The translations under genes were made by a program, and so were the position numbers. Source: Wurfbainia villosa (Eukaryota; Streptophyta; Magnoliopsida; Zingiberales; Zingiberaceae). From it: DNA of 64,000 nt. Position 1 is the stretch's first letter. Every line of letters starts with the position of its first letter. Under the pieces are notes generated by a model. It searched no databases and was not told the origin of the DNA. It saw only the letters and a program-made list of their open reading frames with translations. Below, piece after piece: positions 1-11,313 of the stretch. Location: assembly GCA_025175895.1 (NCBI GenBank), contig CM045989.1:129903272-129967271 (forward strand), given 5' to 3'.

Positions 1-165
1 ACTTACAAAGAGGTTCCGGTACGGATTCTGGATCACAAAGAACGATAGTTGCAGAACAAGATTGTGCGACTTGTTAAAGTCGGGTGGAGTCACCACACCG
101 ATGAGGAGACTACTTGGGAGCTTGAGAAAAATATCAGAGCTCAATACCCCCATCTGTTTACTTAA
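1..165 (+). pseudogene. GYP1 polyprotein C-terminus: integrase tail with chromodomain (Ty3/gypsy, Tekay-like)
   Basis: Frame 1 reads the last 54 codons of a Ty3/gypsy polyprotein and ends at TAA 163-165. The peptide contains VPVRILDHKER, then NKIVRLVKVGWSHHTDEETT and WELEKNIRAQYPHLF. This is the usual end of the integrase of plant chromoviruses of the Tekay/Del type: a PVRILD linker followed by a chromodomain with the conserved W..H....TWE pattern. In the family the chromodomain is thought to guide integration by reading histone marks. A TAG at 46-48 breaks the frame, so this copy is not functional. The rest of the polyprotein lies left of the window. The polypurine tract and LTR follow directly, which fixes this as the 3' end of an element. 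The lineage assignment is from memory of the motif and is the least certain part. Confidence 0.85.
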
Positions 166-263
166 GGTACATGAAATATACTTTCAGTACTTGTGCTACT
201 TGAGGGTGCTATCTCTTACTCATTATACATTTGAGTGGGAAATTTGGGGACCAAATTTTTATT

Positions 264-275
264 AGTGGGGGAGAA
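264..275 (+). other. GYP1 polypurine tract
   Basis: The purine run AGTGGGGGAGAA ends exactly where the LTR begins with TGTAAAAT. This is the usual primer for plus-strand DNA synthesis in LTR retrotransposons. About 100 bases of untranslated 3' sequence lie between the stop at 165 and this tract. Confidence 0.8.
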
Positions 276-1007
276 TGTAAAATATCGAAAAAAAATTAAA
301 TAAAATAATACTTGTTAATTAGAAAAATACCCTATGGAATTTTCTAAAAATTTTTAGAAATTTATTTGGATTTAAATGAAATTTCTATTAACATATGGAA
401 AAAGATTAAATTATCTAGTTAATGGATTAATGGGTTTAATTAACCCTATGTTTTAAATACCTAAACCTAGGTTTAGGTTTTATTAATCTTCCTCCATTTT
501 TATTTTTTTTGTAGCCTTCCTATTTCCCCGATCTCCTTCTCACGCGTCGCGCGATTTCTTCTTCCCCATTTCTCTCGATAATTTCTGCCCTTTCTTATCG
601 CGTCGGCCACGTACGCGATCGCCGATGACTGCCCCAGCTCCATCAACCGCTTGCTCCAGTTTGCTCTGTCGACATCTTGCGATCGTTTTGCGAAGTTGCC
701 GATCTCTTCCTAAGCAACTGCCTCCCCTCTGTTCCGCCGACGACAGATCTCACCGCCACTTTTCTTCAAGCAAGTCCAGCTCGGTGATGGAGTTGTCGAT
801 TCCTTCTGTTTTCCCCGATCGAGCAGATCACCCTCATCTCATCGAGTTCGATCCATCGTCGGCCTCTTCTTGTGATCTCAATAGCAGCAAGGGCTGTCGC
901 CATCTTCATGTCCTCATTCTGTTTGGGAGCCATGATTTCTGCCGATTTTGTGGATTGTGATGTCGGTGGTCATCAGAACTAGGTAAGGGTTGATTCCTTC
1001 TTACCTT
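276..1007 (+). repeat. GYP1 3' LTR, left part (split by COP1)
   Basis: The LTR starts TGTAAAATATCG right after the polypurine tract and is interrupted at 1007 by COP1. It resumes after the duplicated ACCTT at 19343-19347 and ends at 21319 (...GGGGCATGACA), giving an LTR of about 2.7 kb. A TATA-like TTTTAAATACC lies near 451-461. The C-rich stretch from about 500 reads like a transcribed leader. The 111-codon ORF at 625-960 has no family resemblance and is treated as chance. Confidence 0.8.
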
Positions 1008-3211
1008 TGTTAGTAATATATGAGAGATGTCCTAAGGCAATAGCCTTATGTATGAACCATTTATATGATAAATAAAGATTCACTATTTGAGTATACATGT
1101 TTCATGTATTTGATTGGATCTTAAACTCATTTACTGAATGTCCACGATACGATTCACAGCATGAGAGAATTTGTGATTGGATCACAACTAGTGAGTATCT
1201 CTACATGTGTAATTGTGATGTATCGGAATTATCCCTAGTCGATGAATTGATGGATTTGGACACCATCAATTCTGTCGAGACTAGCACGAGGTATACTCCT
1301 TGGTATATCCAAGCAGCTGATTCTCACTGGCTGGAGACATTGTGATGTCCGGAGTTAAATCGTGGATGCTAGTTATGGTAACTAGTTCATTGGAGTGACT
1401 AGTCGTAAGACTTCATATGGTTATCTGCATATATAGATATGTCAATGAAGTTCTTACTGTAGCTTAAGTGCGATGTTCCTTTGACTTGCGGTATTCAAGT
1501 CATCTTGATCATGGAGACTTATGCTTTGACATCTTAAGCAAGCATCTCTAAGGAGATGTGGACCGAGATGATTGGGTATAAGTCGTGATCGAAGGTGTTT
1601 GAATAGCCTATAAAGGATTCACCACTCCTTGCGAGGAGATGTATACCCATGGCCTCTCGTCGGATTGTTACTAAAGTCTTTGGCCAAAGCATTACATGTT
1701 TAGAGTAAGGTACTCTTCGATACATGTGCAGTAACTAGAATCCGTAGGACGAGGAAATGATAATTGGGCTAGGTGTGACGTAGTCAGCCTAGTGGGGACT
1801 GACACTATAGACCATGTCCTAAACCAAGTGGGTATAAGATGAGTGAAGGGAATGGGGCACGATTCATTCGAGCTGCTGAAGGGTTTTAGAAATAGTTCTG
1901 GATCAACCGTTAATTGGGGATCATGATGTACTACTAGGTGTCACTCATGATCGTTCTATAATTAATGGTTAATTATAGACGACCAACATAAACCGAGAAC
2001 CTATTTGGTCACACGCACAACGAGCGTAATCTGAAGGATTTAAAATGAGCTTGAGAATGGGATTCTCAGACCGAGAGAAACTAGGTTTGGTTGGACCAAA
2101 CATGGAGCGAGCATGAAATCGTTTCAGTCGCAATGGAAGCGTGGATGGGCCGTGTCTTATGAAGACATAATGGATGAACCAAAATGGTTTGGTTCTAATC
2201 CAATGGAGGAGAATAAACCAAAGGGTTTGGTTTATTTCAAACGAATGAATCAAAAGTTGGTTCGGTTCGTTTTAACTTAAAATAAAACATCATGGTTTGG
2301 TTTATTTTAACTTATATTAATGAAACGGGTTAACGGGGCTTATGGTTATGATCCAATAACCATTAAGAGAATTAGTTCTCTATAAAAGAGGGCTTAAGGT
2401 GTTGTTAAGCCCTAATCCAAAAACCCCTAACCTAGAGTTGTCGTCCACCCCTTTGAAGGAGTCGGCGCCAACCCTAGTGCCGCCGCCCCTTCTCCTCCAA
2501 CCGGCATCCAGAAGGTGCTAACCTTCCCTCTTGCCGGCATCGAGCTGCTGCCGGTTGGTGCTCCGGTGATCTCCCTTGGGTTCGGTAATAAGGTGAGCTT
2601 CCACCTTTCCTTTTGGCCGGCCCTACTCCTCCACCAAAGCTGTCCAGTTTTCTGGACAGCTTGTTTCCTTCTCGTCGGAGCGTCATTTGGACGACGTTTG
2701 GAGCTCCGACAGCGCCTAACTTACCGGAGATTCGATCTCCGGTAATGCTCATAGGTGGAGGACGAAGGATTCGTCAAACGGTTGACGAATACCTCTCCGG
2801 AGAAGCGAGTTTTGAGGACTCGTCTTTGGATCCGAATTTGGATTCGGATCGTGATCTTCTCTCGATCACATCGTCTTCAACACGAGGCTAGTAACCCGTA
2901 CGAAGACGAGGCTCGTGACTTAGTGATATCATCCCGAAGATACTCGGCGTGGATACGGATAGAGACGATTCTAGCGAGGATCGTTCTGGTTGATGTCGTT
3001 CCCGCTACAAGTGATACGAAAGGTATACGTAGTTAAATTTCCTTTTATTGCAAATTTAAATTTATGGTTATGTCTACACATATTGTACTATTCATGCGTG
3101 TGATGTGTGTGTTGTAATAAATGTAGATTTATTATTTTTATTTCTTCCGCTGTGCACATATTTACGAAACATGTTCGAACACACACTCGCCGCGGTACCG
3201 GAAACCCAACA
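1008..3211 (+). repeat. COP1 5' LTR
   Basis: This 2204-base LTR matches 17123-19342 along its full length with scattered substitutions and small indels. U3 runs to the TATA box at 2381 and R/U5 from there to 3211. The R/U5 part is C-rich and GT-rich and opens several short ORFs (for example 2515-2745 and 2613-2891) that overlap each other and show no family, so they are not annotated as genes. Confidence 0.95.
2381..2387 (+). promoter_or_regulatory. COP1 5' LTR TATA box
   Basis: TATAAAA inside GTTCTCTATAAAAGAGGGC, conserved in the 3' LTR at 18512. Transcription of the element would be expected to start about 30 bases downstream. This defines the U3/R border by inference only. Confidence 0.7.
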
Positions 3212-3225
3212 GCGGTATCAGAGCC
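3212..3225 (+). other. COP1 primer-binding site (initiator tRNA-Met type)
   Basis: GCGGTATCAGAGCC follows the last base of the 5' LTR. It matches the usual plant copia site TGGTATCAGAGC, complementary to the 3' end of initiator tRNA-Met, apart from the first base. Confidence 0.85.
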
Positions 3226-4501
3226 CAGGTTGTATTTCGACATAATCGTAAAATGGTTTTGCAATAGTCATAATGATATTTCTGGAAATTTTCTACTTTT
3301 GGAAAGTTAGAAGTATTTATGGAAATATTTTTAATTTTGGAAAGTCTAGAAGTATTTATGGAAATCTTCCATTTTTGGAAAGTTGGAAGTATTTATGGAA
3401 ATTGATATTTTCCATAAATAAAATATTTGATTAGATTTTGGAAATTTGTTTCCTAATTTAATCATGATTTGATTTGGGAAATCAAATCTTAAAATATTTT
3501 ATTTCCATAAGTAGTTTTGATGATTTAGGAAATTGGTTTCCTAAATTGACTTTCCTTAATCAACTATTTCCACAAATAAAATATGTGATTAGATTTGGAA
3601 ATTTGTTTCCTAATTTAATCATGATTTGATTTGGAGAATCAAATCTTAAACATATTTTATTTCCATAAATAGTTATGACATATAAGGAAATAATGTACAT
3701 GACATAATTGTATGCCATGTAATTGCATTAGATGCATATCATTATGTCATGCGTGTCGTGACATGTAGATATATGTCATGTATGTCATGTCATGTAGATA
3801 ATAGTTATTTGCATGCAAAGAGGATGAGACATAAAACCCTTACTCAATATTAAAGCCTACACCTTCCATTAATATGGTTGGAACCAGAGTTCCGTTTCTT
3901 GTTTGGGTTGTTGGACTCTCTCCAAGCCTGGCTCGAACCTGAACATGTTCAAACCATTGAATAGTTTAATACTAATATGGTAAGAGTCAAAGGTCAATCG
4001 TTAGCTTTGGTTGTTGGACTCTCTCCAAGCTGGGCTAATTGGTTGAATGCGCTCTAACCATATTAAAACTATTTCTCGATTAATGGGTTGGCTTTAACCT
4101 GGAGCATCGGCTTGTTGGACTCTCTCCAAGGTCGATGTAAAGGGAGGTGAAGTTGGGTGCTATGCATATGATGCATACTTGTTAATGTGTTAACAACCCG
4201 ATGTATGTGTGAACATTCAATTAGTTGATAGCACATTGTGATAGTTGCATATACGTGATATGCAATCGATATAGTTGATACCTACCGTCGTAGTTATGAA
4301 TGGCTTGTTGGACTCTCTCCAAGGTTGTTCATATCTATGATGGATATCAGCCCATTCGGAGATGGACCTACGATCTTCTGAAGTGATTTTGGGGTTTTTG
4401 AAATTCGAAAAATGAATGGGATTTATAAATGTATATTGATGCATTTTAAAATCATTTTCTCATATATACTCGTTTTGTATTTCTAGGTCAATCGATTGAT
4501 C
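3226..4501 (+). other. COP1 untranslated leader with two kinds of internal repeat
   Basis: There is no coding potential between the primer site and gag. The first part (3290-3675) is AT-rich and has a tandem duplication: a segment of about 100 bases at 3416-3517 returns at 3576-3674 with few changes, preceded by three copies of a GGAAAGT..AGAAGTATTTATGGAAA unit. Around 3690-3800 the word TGTCATG recurs. The second part (3890-4325) holds four spaced copies of a 19-base stem-loop sequence, listed separately. A leader of about 1.3 kb is long for a copia element; COP2 also has a long, repeat-bearing leader. Confidence 0.75.
3908..4323 (+). repeat. Four dispersed copies of a 19-base stem-loop in the COP1 leader
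   Basis: TTGTTGGACTCTCTCCAAG occurs unchanged at 3908-3926, 4011-4029, 4112-4130 and 4305-4323. TTGGA and TCCAA can pair across a CTCTC loop. The sequence between copies is only weakly alike, so the 19-mers stand out as the conserved part. Position between primer site and gag suggests a role in the genomic RNA (packaging, dimerisation or translation); that is inference. Confidence 0.75.
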
Positions 4502-7500
4502 ATGACGTCTTTGAATTTGCGCACTATTTTGGATTCAAACAAACTGACTGGGCCTAACTTCCTCGACTGGCTTAGAAACCTGAGAATTGTTCTCAAGGCG
4601 GAAAAGCTAGCATATGTCCTTGAAGAGCCTCTTCCCAACCGTCCTAAGGACGATGCAACTCCAGACCAAATGTTGGTCTATCAGAAGCATGTGGCAGATT
4701 CTGAGCTGGCGAGTTGCATCATGCTAGCGGCAATGGTACCTGAGCTGCAAAAGCAGCATGAGCAATATGGATGCTAATACTATGGTCTTCCATCTTCATG
4801 AGTTGTTTGATGAGCAAGCGAGATCCGAAAGGTTCGAAGTCTCCAGGCTCCTCTTCACCACGAAGATGCAAGAAGGTTCGTCTGTAGTGCAGTTTGTGCT
4901 AAAGATGAATGGGTACATCGAGCGGCTAGCTACCCTCGGGTTTGTGATGGATCACGAATTAAGTATTGACTTAATTCTGCATTGTTTGCCCAAGAGTTTC
5001 TCACAATTCGTGATGAACTATCGGATGAACAAATTGGAATCCACTATTCCTGAGCTCCTCAATATGCTGAAGACTGTGGAGCCTTCTGTGAAGCATGAGG
5101 AGAAGGTGGTTCTGTTAGTTGATTCCTCAAAGAAAGGTTCTAAGAGGAAGGCAAAAGAAAAGAAGAAAGGGAAGAACAAAAAGGCAAAGAAGGCGAGAAG
5201 ACAAAGGGCACTTGCCATCATTGTGGCAAGGAAGGCCACTGGCGAAGAAACTGCAAGATTTATCTTGAGTCCATGAAGAAGAAGAAGGCATCCGATGCCC
5301 CATCCTCTTCAGGTATCTTCGTTATTGATTGTCATTCTATTTCCTTAGACACTTGGGTATTGGATACTGGGTGTGGCTCACATATATGTAATGACATACA
5401 GGGGCTAAGGAATAGAAGAAGACTCGTCAGAGGGGAGTCAAATTTGCGAGTTGGCAATGGAGCAAAGGTTGTTGCGGTCGCCATCGGAACTTATTTGCTG
5501 AAGCTCCCTAGTGGATTGGTCTTGGAACTGGATAATTGTTATTGTGTTCCTTCTCTAATAAAGAACATTGTTTCTATTTCCTGCTTAAATAGAAATGGTT
5601 TCCATTTGACGTTTAGTAACAATTGTTGTTATATAACTTTGAATGGCGTACTTTATAGAACTGGAACTTTGAGCAATGGCATTTATACGTTAGATGTATC
5701 CAGTGACATTTTCAATATCGAAGCGAGCAACAAGCGTGCTCGAAAAGATAATCAATTAGACTCCTACATGTAGCATTGTCGTCTTGGCCATGTAAGCAAG
5801 AAACGCATGTCCGAATTACACAGATGTGGAATTCTGGAATCGTTTGAATTGGATTCATACGATACATGCGAATCATGCTTAAAAGGCAAGATGACTAAGT
5901 TACCTTTTACTGGAAAAGGTGAACGAGTAGAAGAGTTACTAGGTCTAATACATACTGATGTATGTGGACCTATGTCAACTCAAGCTTTAGGAGGCTATAG
6001 CTACTTCATTACCTTCACCGATGATCACTCACGGTTTGGGTATGTGTTCTTGATGAAACACAAGTCTGAAGCCTTTGAAAGGTTCAAAGAATTCAGAAAT
6101 GAAGTAGAGAAACAACATGACAAGAGTATTAAAATACTTCGATCGGATCGAGGTGGTGAATACTTAAGTCAAGAGTTTCTTGATTATCTAAGAGACAATG
6201 GCATATTGTCTCAATGGACTCTGCCATATACACCACATCATAATGGTGTATCTGAGAGGCGTAACCGGACCTTGTTGGACATGGTCAGGTCAATGATGAA
6301 TCATGCGAATCTTCCCAAGTCCTTTTGGGGCTATGCACTTCAGACAACTGTTTACTTGTTAAACAGAATGTCAACCAAGGTAGTCTCTACTACTCCATAT
6401 GAGATATGGAATAGTAAGAAACCTCATGTATCTTACTTGAAGATATGGGGTTGTCCTGCTTATGTGAAGCGGACTGCATCAGACAAATTGGATGCTAAGT
6501 CTGATAAATGTCTATTTATTGGATACCCTAAGGAAAGAAGGGATTACCAATTCTATCATCCTGTGGAACAAAAGGTGTTTGTTTCAAGGCATGCTGTGTT
6601 TCTAGAGAAAGAGTTTCTCTTGCAAGAAAATAGTGGGAGTGTCGTCGAGCTTGAGGAGGCTCGAGAGACTCAAATAGACATTGATGAGATACCTGGTGAA
6701 GCACAACAGCCGATAACTCATAGTGATGAGCAATCGACTGGACCTATTGTAACACCACATCTTCGTAGATCTGGTAGAACATGTAATATTCCTGAGAGAT
6801 ATGGATTTCTCATAAGTGAATTGAACGACGTGTTACTCATTGATGATGAGGAGCCTACCAGTTATGAAGAAGTGCTGACAAGTTCAGAAAGGGATAAGTG
6901 GCTTGAAGCCATGAAGTCGGAAATGGATTCCATGTATGAAAACCAAGTTTGGAACTTGGTTGACCCACCTGAAGGCATAAAGCCTATAGGGTGCAAGTGG
7001 GTTTTCAAGAAGAAAACCGATATGGATGGTAATGTGATTACCTATAAGGCTAGATTGGTGGCGAAAGGATATCATCAAAAGCAAGGTGTTGATTATGACG
7101 AAACCTATTCGCCTGTAGCTATGCTTAAATCCATTCGGATTCTCCTGGCCATAGTGGCTCATTATGATTATGAGATATGACAGATGGATGTGAAAACAGC
7201 TTTCCTTAATGGAAACCTGCTCGAGGACGTGTATATGATACAGCCTGAGGGTTTCACATCGGTTGATAAAACCGAGGTATGTAAATTGCGACGGTCCATT
7301 TATGGATTGAAGCAAGCATCCAGGAGCTGGAATATCCGTTTTGATGAGACGATCAAAAAGTTTGATTTCTCACAAAATCCAGACGAACCTTGTGTGTACA
7401 AGAAGGTTAGTGGGAGTGCAGTCGTGTTCCTAGTATTATATGTCGATGACATATTACTTATAGAAAACGATATTTCAATCTTACAGTCAGTTAAGGTTTG

Positions 7501-8184
7501 GTTATCCAAGACATTCTCCATGAAAGACCTGGGAGAAGCAACCTACATCCTCGGGATCAAGATCTATAGAGATAGATCGAAACGGTTGCTTGGTCTTTCG
7601 CAGTCTACTTATATAGACCGAGTGCTAAAGAGGTTTAGCATGTCAGAATCCAAGAAAGGTTTTCTACCCATCAGGCATGGGATACATCTTTCGAAGTTTA
7701 TGTGTCCGCGCACAGAAGACGAGAGGATTTGCATGAGTAAGATTCCCTATGCATCCGCAATAGGATCTATCATGTATGCTATGTTATGTACGAGGCCCGA
7801 TGTATCATATGCTCTGAGTGTCACGAGCAGATACCAGTCTGATCCAGGAATGGATCATTGGGTGGCTGTTAAGACAATCCTTAAGTACTTAAGAAGAACT
7901 AAGGATGTGTTCCTAATATATGGAGAAGGGGACATGGTGATACGCGGGTATACGGATGCCAGCTTCCAGACAGACAAGGATGATTCTAGGTCTCAGTCTG
8001 GATACGTGTTCACTTTGAATGGGGGCGCAATGAGTTGGAAAAGTTCCAAACAAGACACTGTAGTGGATTCTACCACTGAGGTAGAATACATTGCAGATTC
8101 GGAAGCAGCAAAGGAAGCGGTTTGGATCAAGAAGTTTGTTTATGAACTTGGTGTGATTCCAGCCATTGTTGAAGCAATACCGGT
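4502..8184 (+). pseudogene. COP1 gag-pol polyprotein, main part (gag, protease, integrase, reverse transcriptase, RNase H start)
   Basis: The start is ATG 4502 (MTSLNLRTILDSNKL). Gag reads in frame 2, slips by one base near 4762 and returns near 5190. It ends in the zinc knuckle CHHCGKEGHWRRNC (about 5213-5254). Protease shows WVLDTGCGSH (about 5357-5386). The integrase zinc region starts with HCRLGH at 5774. The core has HTDVCGP, then DDHSRFGYVF and SDRGGEYLSQEF with the expected D, D and E. Reverse transcriptase has DETYSPVAMLKSIRILL, MDVKTAFLNG and the catalytic YVDD (about 7440). RNase H begins with TDASFQTD and EYIADSEAAKEAVW and is cut at 8184 by SIR1. Two nonsense codons replace tryptophan (TAG 5771, TGA 7178). 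The copy cannot make an intact polyprotein. Closest relative here: COP2. Confidence 0.95.
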
Positions 8185-8304
8185 TGTTGGTGCAATCGGC
8201 CCAGGTCACGATTGACCAGGACTCGAGTTTGGCTCGAGTGATGTTTTGATGTGTTTTGATGTTTCGACAAAAACATATGACAATGTAATTGTCATGGTAA
8301 AGAA

Positions 8305-8623
8305 GTCCAAGCATGGGTCTTGGCATGGAAAGTCCAAGTGGGACACTTGGCATTGGGAAAAATCCAAGCATGGGTCTTGGCAATGTAAAGTCCAACATGG
8401 GTTGGCAAGGGAAAGTCCAAGCATGGTCTTGGCATTTGAGAAGTCCAAGCATGGTCTTGGCATGGAAAGTCCAACATGGGTTGGCATTTGAAGTCCAAGT
8501 GATTTGATATTGGCGGCGTAAAGTCCAAGCGGTAGTCTTGGCAGCATAAGTCCAATGGTTGGCGGCGTAAAGTCCAAGCGGAGTCTTGGCGGCGTAAGTC
8601 CAATGTGCCTTGGCGGTGTAGAC
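8305..8623 (+). repeat. U3 array of 12 short hairpin units (CCAAG...CTTGG)
   Basis: Twelve consecutive units of 22-30 bases each begin GTCCAA (one ATCCAA) and end TTGGC plus a short spacer. Each can fold: CCAAG with CTTGG, CCAAGTG with CACTTGG, or CCAAC with GTTGG. The change of the closing pair happens on both arms of the same unit. The same array is in the 3' LTR at 15632-15950 and in related form in SIR2, SIR3 and SIR4. Overlapping ORFs on the minus strand here (up to 257 codons) are a by-product of the repeat and are not genes. Confidence 0.9.
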
Positions 8624-8817
8624 ACCGTTAGCATGACATAGCCGACGGAAGCACCTGAAGGCTAGCGCGATGGATGAACAAGTCATGGATGACTTGGAGG
8701 GATCCGAGAGGCGTGAGGCTGATGGAGGTGACTAGAAGGCTTAGGTCTAGGCTAAGGGTGGTCTAGCAAAGTATGGGGGAACCATACTTGAGTTAAAACC
8801 TCATGTTTGAGGTGTGC

Positions 8818-9136
8818 CAGTCGACTGGTGCCATGTGGCAGTCGACTGGACCGAGTCAACTAGGGTTTGACTGCGGGTTATGGCCTAGCGATCGCCATAG
8901 GTTGGCGGTCGGTGATGGCTCAGCGATCGGCCCGATCGTCGATCGGTCGGCGGTGCTCGAATTCGACCGCGAGAATGGAGTCGAGACTCGACTGGTCGAG
9001 GGAGGACTCCATCAGTCGACTGCTGGTCACAATCAGTCGAGTGATGGTAGTTCCGTTGGACTTATCCAACGTGGAACTAGCCGGTGTCTCACGACAACGG
9101 ATGGCATCGATCGTGATGGTCTCGATCGATCGTGAT
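8818..9136 (+). repeat. Palindrome block (CAGTCGACTG and CGATCG words) upstream of the TATA box
   Basis: Exact CAGTCGACTG at 8818-8827, 8839-8848 and 9013-9022, with imperfect forms (CAGTCGAGTG) and several CGATCG words between and after. The partner block in the 3' LTR has the two word types at exchanged positions (see findings). Function unknown; the place just upstream of TATA fits an enhancer role. Confidence 0.8.
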
Positions 9137-9145
9137 CGACTTTTT

Positions 9146-9152
9146 TATATAT
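9146..9152 (+). promoter_or_regulatory. SIR1 5' LTR TATA box
   Basis: TATATAT in front of GGAGCTCGTGG; the same site in the 3' LTR is 16379-16385. The other Sirevirus-like LTRs have TATAAAAGG or a close form at the matching place. Confidence 0.6.
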
Positions 9153-9610
9153 GGAGCTCGTGGTGGAAGAAAAAGGCATGGTTCTTTTTGAGGCGATTTG
9201 GGGCGAGTTCAGTGCTACTCGATCAACCAAGTGATCAAGCATTCAAAGAGCATTTGTAAAGTGTTTCCTTTACTTGTATTGCTTTGTATTTCACTATATT
9301 GCTTGTATTCATTTGATTATTGTTGTAATCATATTGTGCGAGGTTTCTCCACCTCGGATTGTTCCGAGAAGGAGTTATTTGATAGTGGTGTGTGATTGGC
9401 ATCGCTAGGGCTCATTTGAGCCCGATCAGTGGAGTAGGAACCGTCTGCGGTTCGAACCACGCTATATACTCGTGTGAGCGGGTTGTGTTATCCTTAGTGG
9501 TATTGTATAATCTATAGTCCGCTGCGCTAACGAATTTGTAGACACAACCGCGATTGAATTTCATGGATGCTAATCACCCCCCCCTCTAGCGTTACAAAGG
9601 TCCTAACAAG

Positions 9611-9624
9611 TGGTATCAGCAGCC
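9611..9624 (+). other. SIR1 primer-binding site
   Basis: TGGTATCAGCAGCC, two bases after the LTR end. It is the initiator tRNA-Met site with one extra C compared with TGGTATCAGAGCC in SIR5, so this copy may prime poorly. Confidence 0.75.
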
Positions 9625-9673
9625 GAGGCTCTTCTACGGACTAACGAGAGTTGAAGAAGCTAGAGGGAAGAAT

Positions 9674-11313
9674 ATGGAATTTCAAGAAAAATTGGGTGAC
9701 GACGTCAACATCCCACCTTCCTTCAACCGAACATTTCGCGTATTGGAAAAGGTAGAATGCAATATTTTCTAATGACAAATATAGAAAATTGGCTTCGTGA
9801 CTATAGGTTTTGATGCTCAGAGGAGAAAAGCAGAAATCCTCAAGATGAAGAGATGGACCGAGGAGCACGGGAAAATTCAAGACAACCGTTAAGGTAACAA
9901 AAATGCTAATTGATTTGATACCTAACGATATTTTGTCTAGATTAGGAAGCTATAGGGATGCCAAGGAATTGTGGAACAAGTTGATCAAGTTCCACGAAAA
10001 TCCCGAATCGGTCCAAGAAGATTCGGAAGAGGAGGAGACCGAAGAAGAGAGCTCATCCTCAAGTGAAAGTGAGGAATCGGGAGGAAGTGAGGAGTCAACT
10101 TCCGGATCGGAAGAGGAAATAGAAGAAGAGGAGAGACCATCCTCGATACCGGAGCAACCTCAAGAAGAGCCTTCAACATCCGGTCAAGATGAAGAAGCTC
10201 AAAGTCCAATTCCGGTCTCCACCACCATCGGTAACTCAAACACCTCAATTCAAAATAAAAATAATATAATGTGTTTTGAGTGTAGGGAGTATGGGCATTA
10301 TAAGAGCAAATGCCCAAAGAGGATCAAGAAAGCTCCTCTGGCACCTAAAAGTCAAGAAAAGTCAAAGGATGCGGTTCCCAAGTCAAAGAGCAAGGAGCAC
10401 GTGGTGTGCTTTAAGTGTCGACAACCGACATTTCGAGTCAATGCCCAAGGGAAAGAAGAAAGGGCAAGAAGGAGCAACACGTAGTAGGGAGCCTCTAAGG
10501 CAAACCCTAAGGTAAAATTTATTAATGCACCTTCAATTTCTAGGCAAAAGCATGCTTTTAATTCTCTTGCTATTTATCATAAAGAGCATGCTAGAAATAA
10601 CAAACATATTTGTTTAGGAGCTAAGAAGGTACACCTTAATAATAAGGAGAAATTTGGGACTAATGTCCCTAGAAAAACCATACATAGGGAATCTATTAAG
10701 AAAATACAAGAACATCTAGGTATTAACCTAAATGGACTAGGCATATGCCTAAGAAGTCCAATGCCCAAGATTTAAATCAAAATTCTAAAATTGGGCAATT
10801 AGAATTAGAGAACCAAGCCTTGAGGTCAAGGCTTGAGAATTAGAAAAGACCCTAAACAAGATACAAAATCAATTTCAAGGGTCTAATTGTCAAACTTTTA
10901 GGTCAAGAAGTCAAAGTCAACATCTAGGACCTAAGAGTCAAAAGTCAACCAAGGGCAAGAAAGGTTTGGGTCACAAACCTAAGCCTAAGGTGGCTTACCA
11001 TAGTGTTCCATTTGACTATGGAACACTAACAAGGTCTAGGAAAATCAAGGTCAATAGGGAAGTCATCCCTAGAGTTGACCATGGTGTGTGCCTAGTGGCT
11101 AAGGTTTCGAAGAAACCTAAGGTGGCCACTAAGAAGGTTGTTAGGGAGGCAATCCCTAAAGTTAACCTAGGCAAGACCAAAATGACCAAGGCTAACAAGC
11201 CTAGGAGGGTCATTAGGAAGGTATCTAGGGAGGTTATCCCTAAGGAATACCTAATTAACCCTAGGAGCTCAAATAGGTTTTGGGTTCCTAAGAGCGTGAT
11301 TGATTCACGCTAG
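9674..11313 (+). pseudogene. SIR1 gag (nucleocapsid with zinc knuckles, basic C-terminal tail)
   Basis: ATG 9674 opens MEFQEKLGDDVNIP, matching the gag starts of SIR2 and SIR4. Frameshifts follow soon after. The frame from 9903 reads LIPNDILSRLGSYRDAKELW, then an acidic Ser/Glu stretch, then the zinc knuckle CFECREYGHYKSKC (intact CX2CX4HX4C). A second knuckle is shifted out of frame near 10425. The last 115 codons (10966-11313) are open, rich in Lys/Arg, and carry three related blocks around REVIPR, REAIPK and REVIPK. The end is FWVPKSVIDSR, a tail motif seen in gags of Sirevirus-type and related copia elements (SIR3, SIR4 and SIR5 have it too). Gag would form the particle and bind RNA. SIR4 carries the best preserved relative. 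Confidence 0.88.

Larger units (their letters stand above)
8185..9608 (+). repeat. SIR1 5' LTR
   Basis: This 1424-base LTR matches 15512-16862 almost perfectly in its first 620 bases and last 450 bases. The block between (8810-9140) differs strongly in length and wording from its partner (16135-16370). Order of parts: TGTTGGTGCAATCGG terminus, hairpin array 8305-8623, palindrome block, TATA at 9146, then a U5 stem-loop CGCTA...TAGCG around a C-rich loop just before the end. Confidence 0.95.

Noticed and set aside
625..960. 111-codon ORF in the GYP1 LTR
   Set aside because: C-rich leader of an LTR, no motif, no support from a second copy.
2515..2891. Overlapping ORFs in the COP1 LTR, also in the 3' LTR
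   Set aside because: Three overlapping frames on both strands of the same GC-rich segment; low-complexity effect.
8305..8623. CRISPR-like look of regularly spaced short repeats
   Set aside because: Units vary, there are no unique spacers, it lies in a eukaryotic LTR and is present in both LTRs.
7913..8686. Long minus-strand ORFs over the SIR1 LTR (257 and 142 codons), repeated at 15489-16013
   Set aside because: They are repeated peptides created by the hairpin array, open in several frames at once and spanning the LTR border. No family resemblance.
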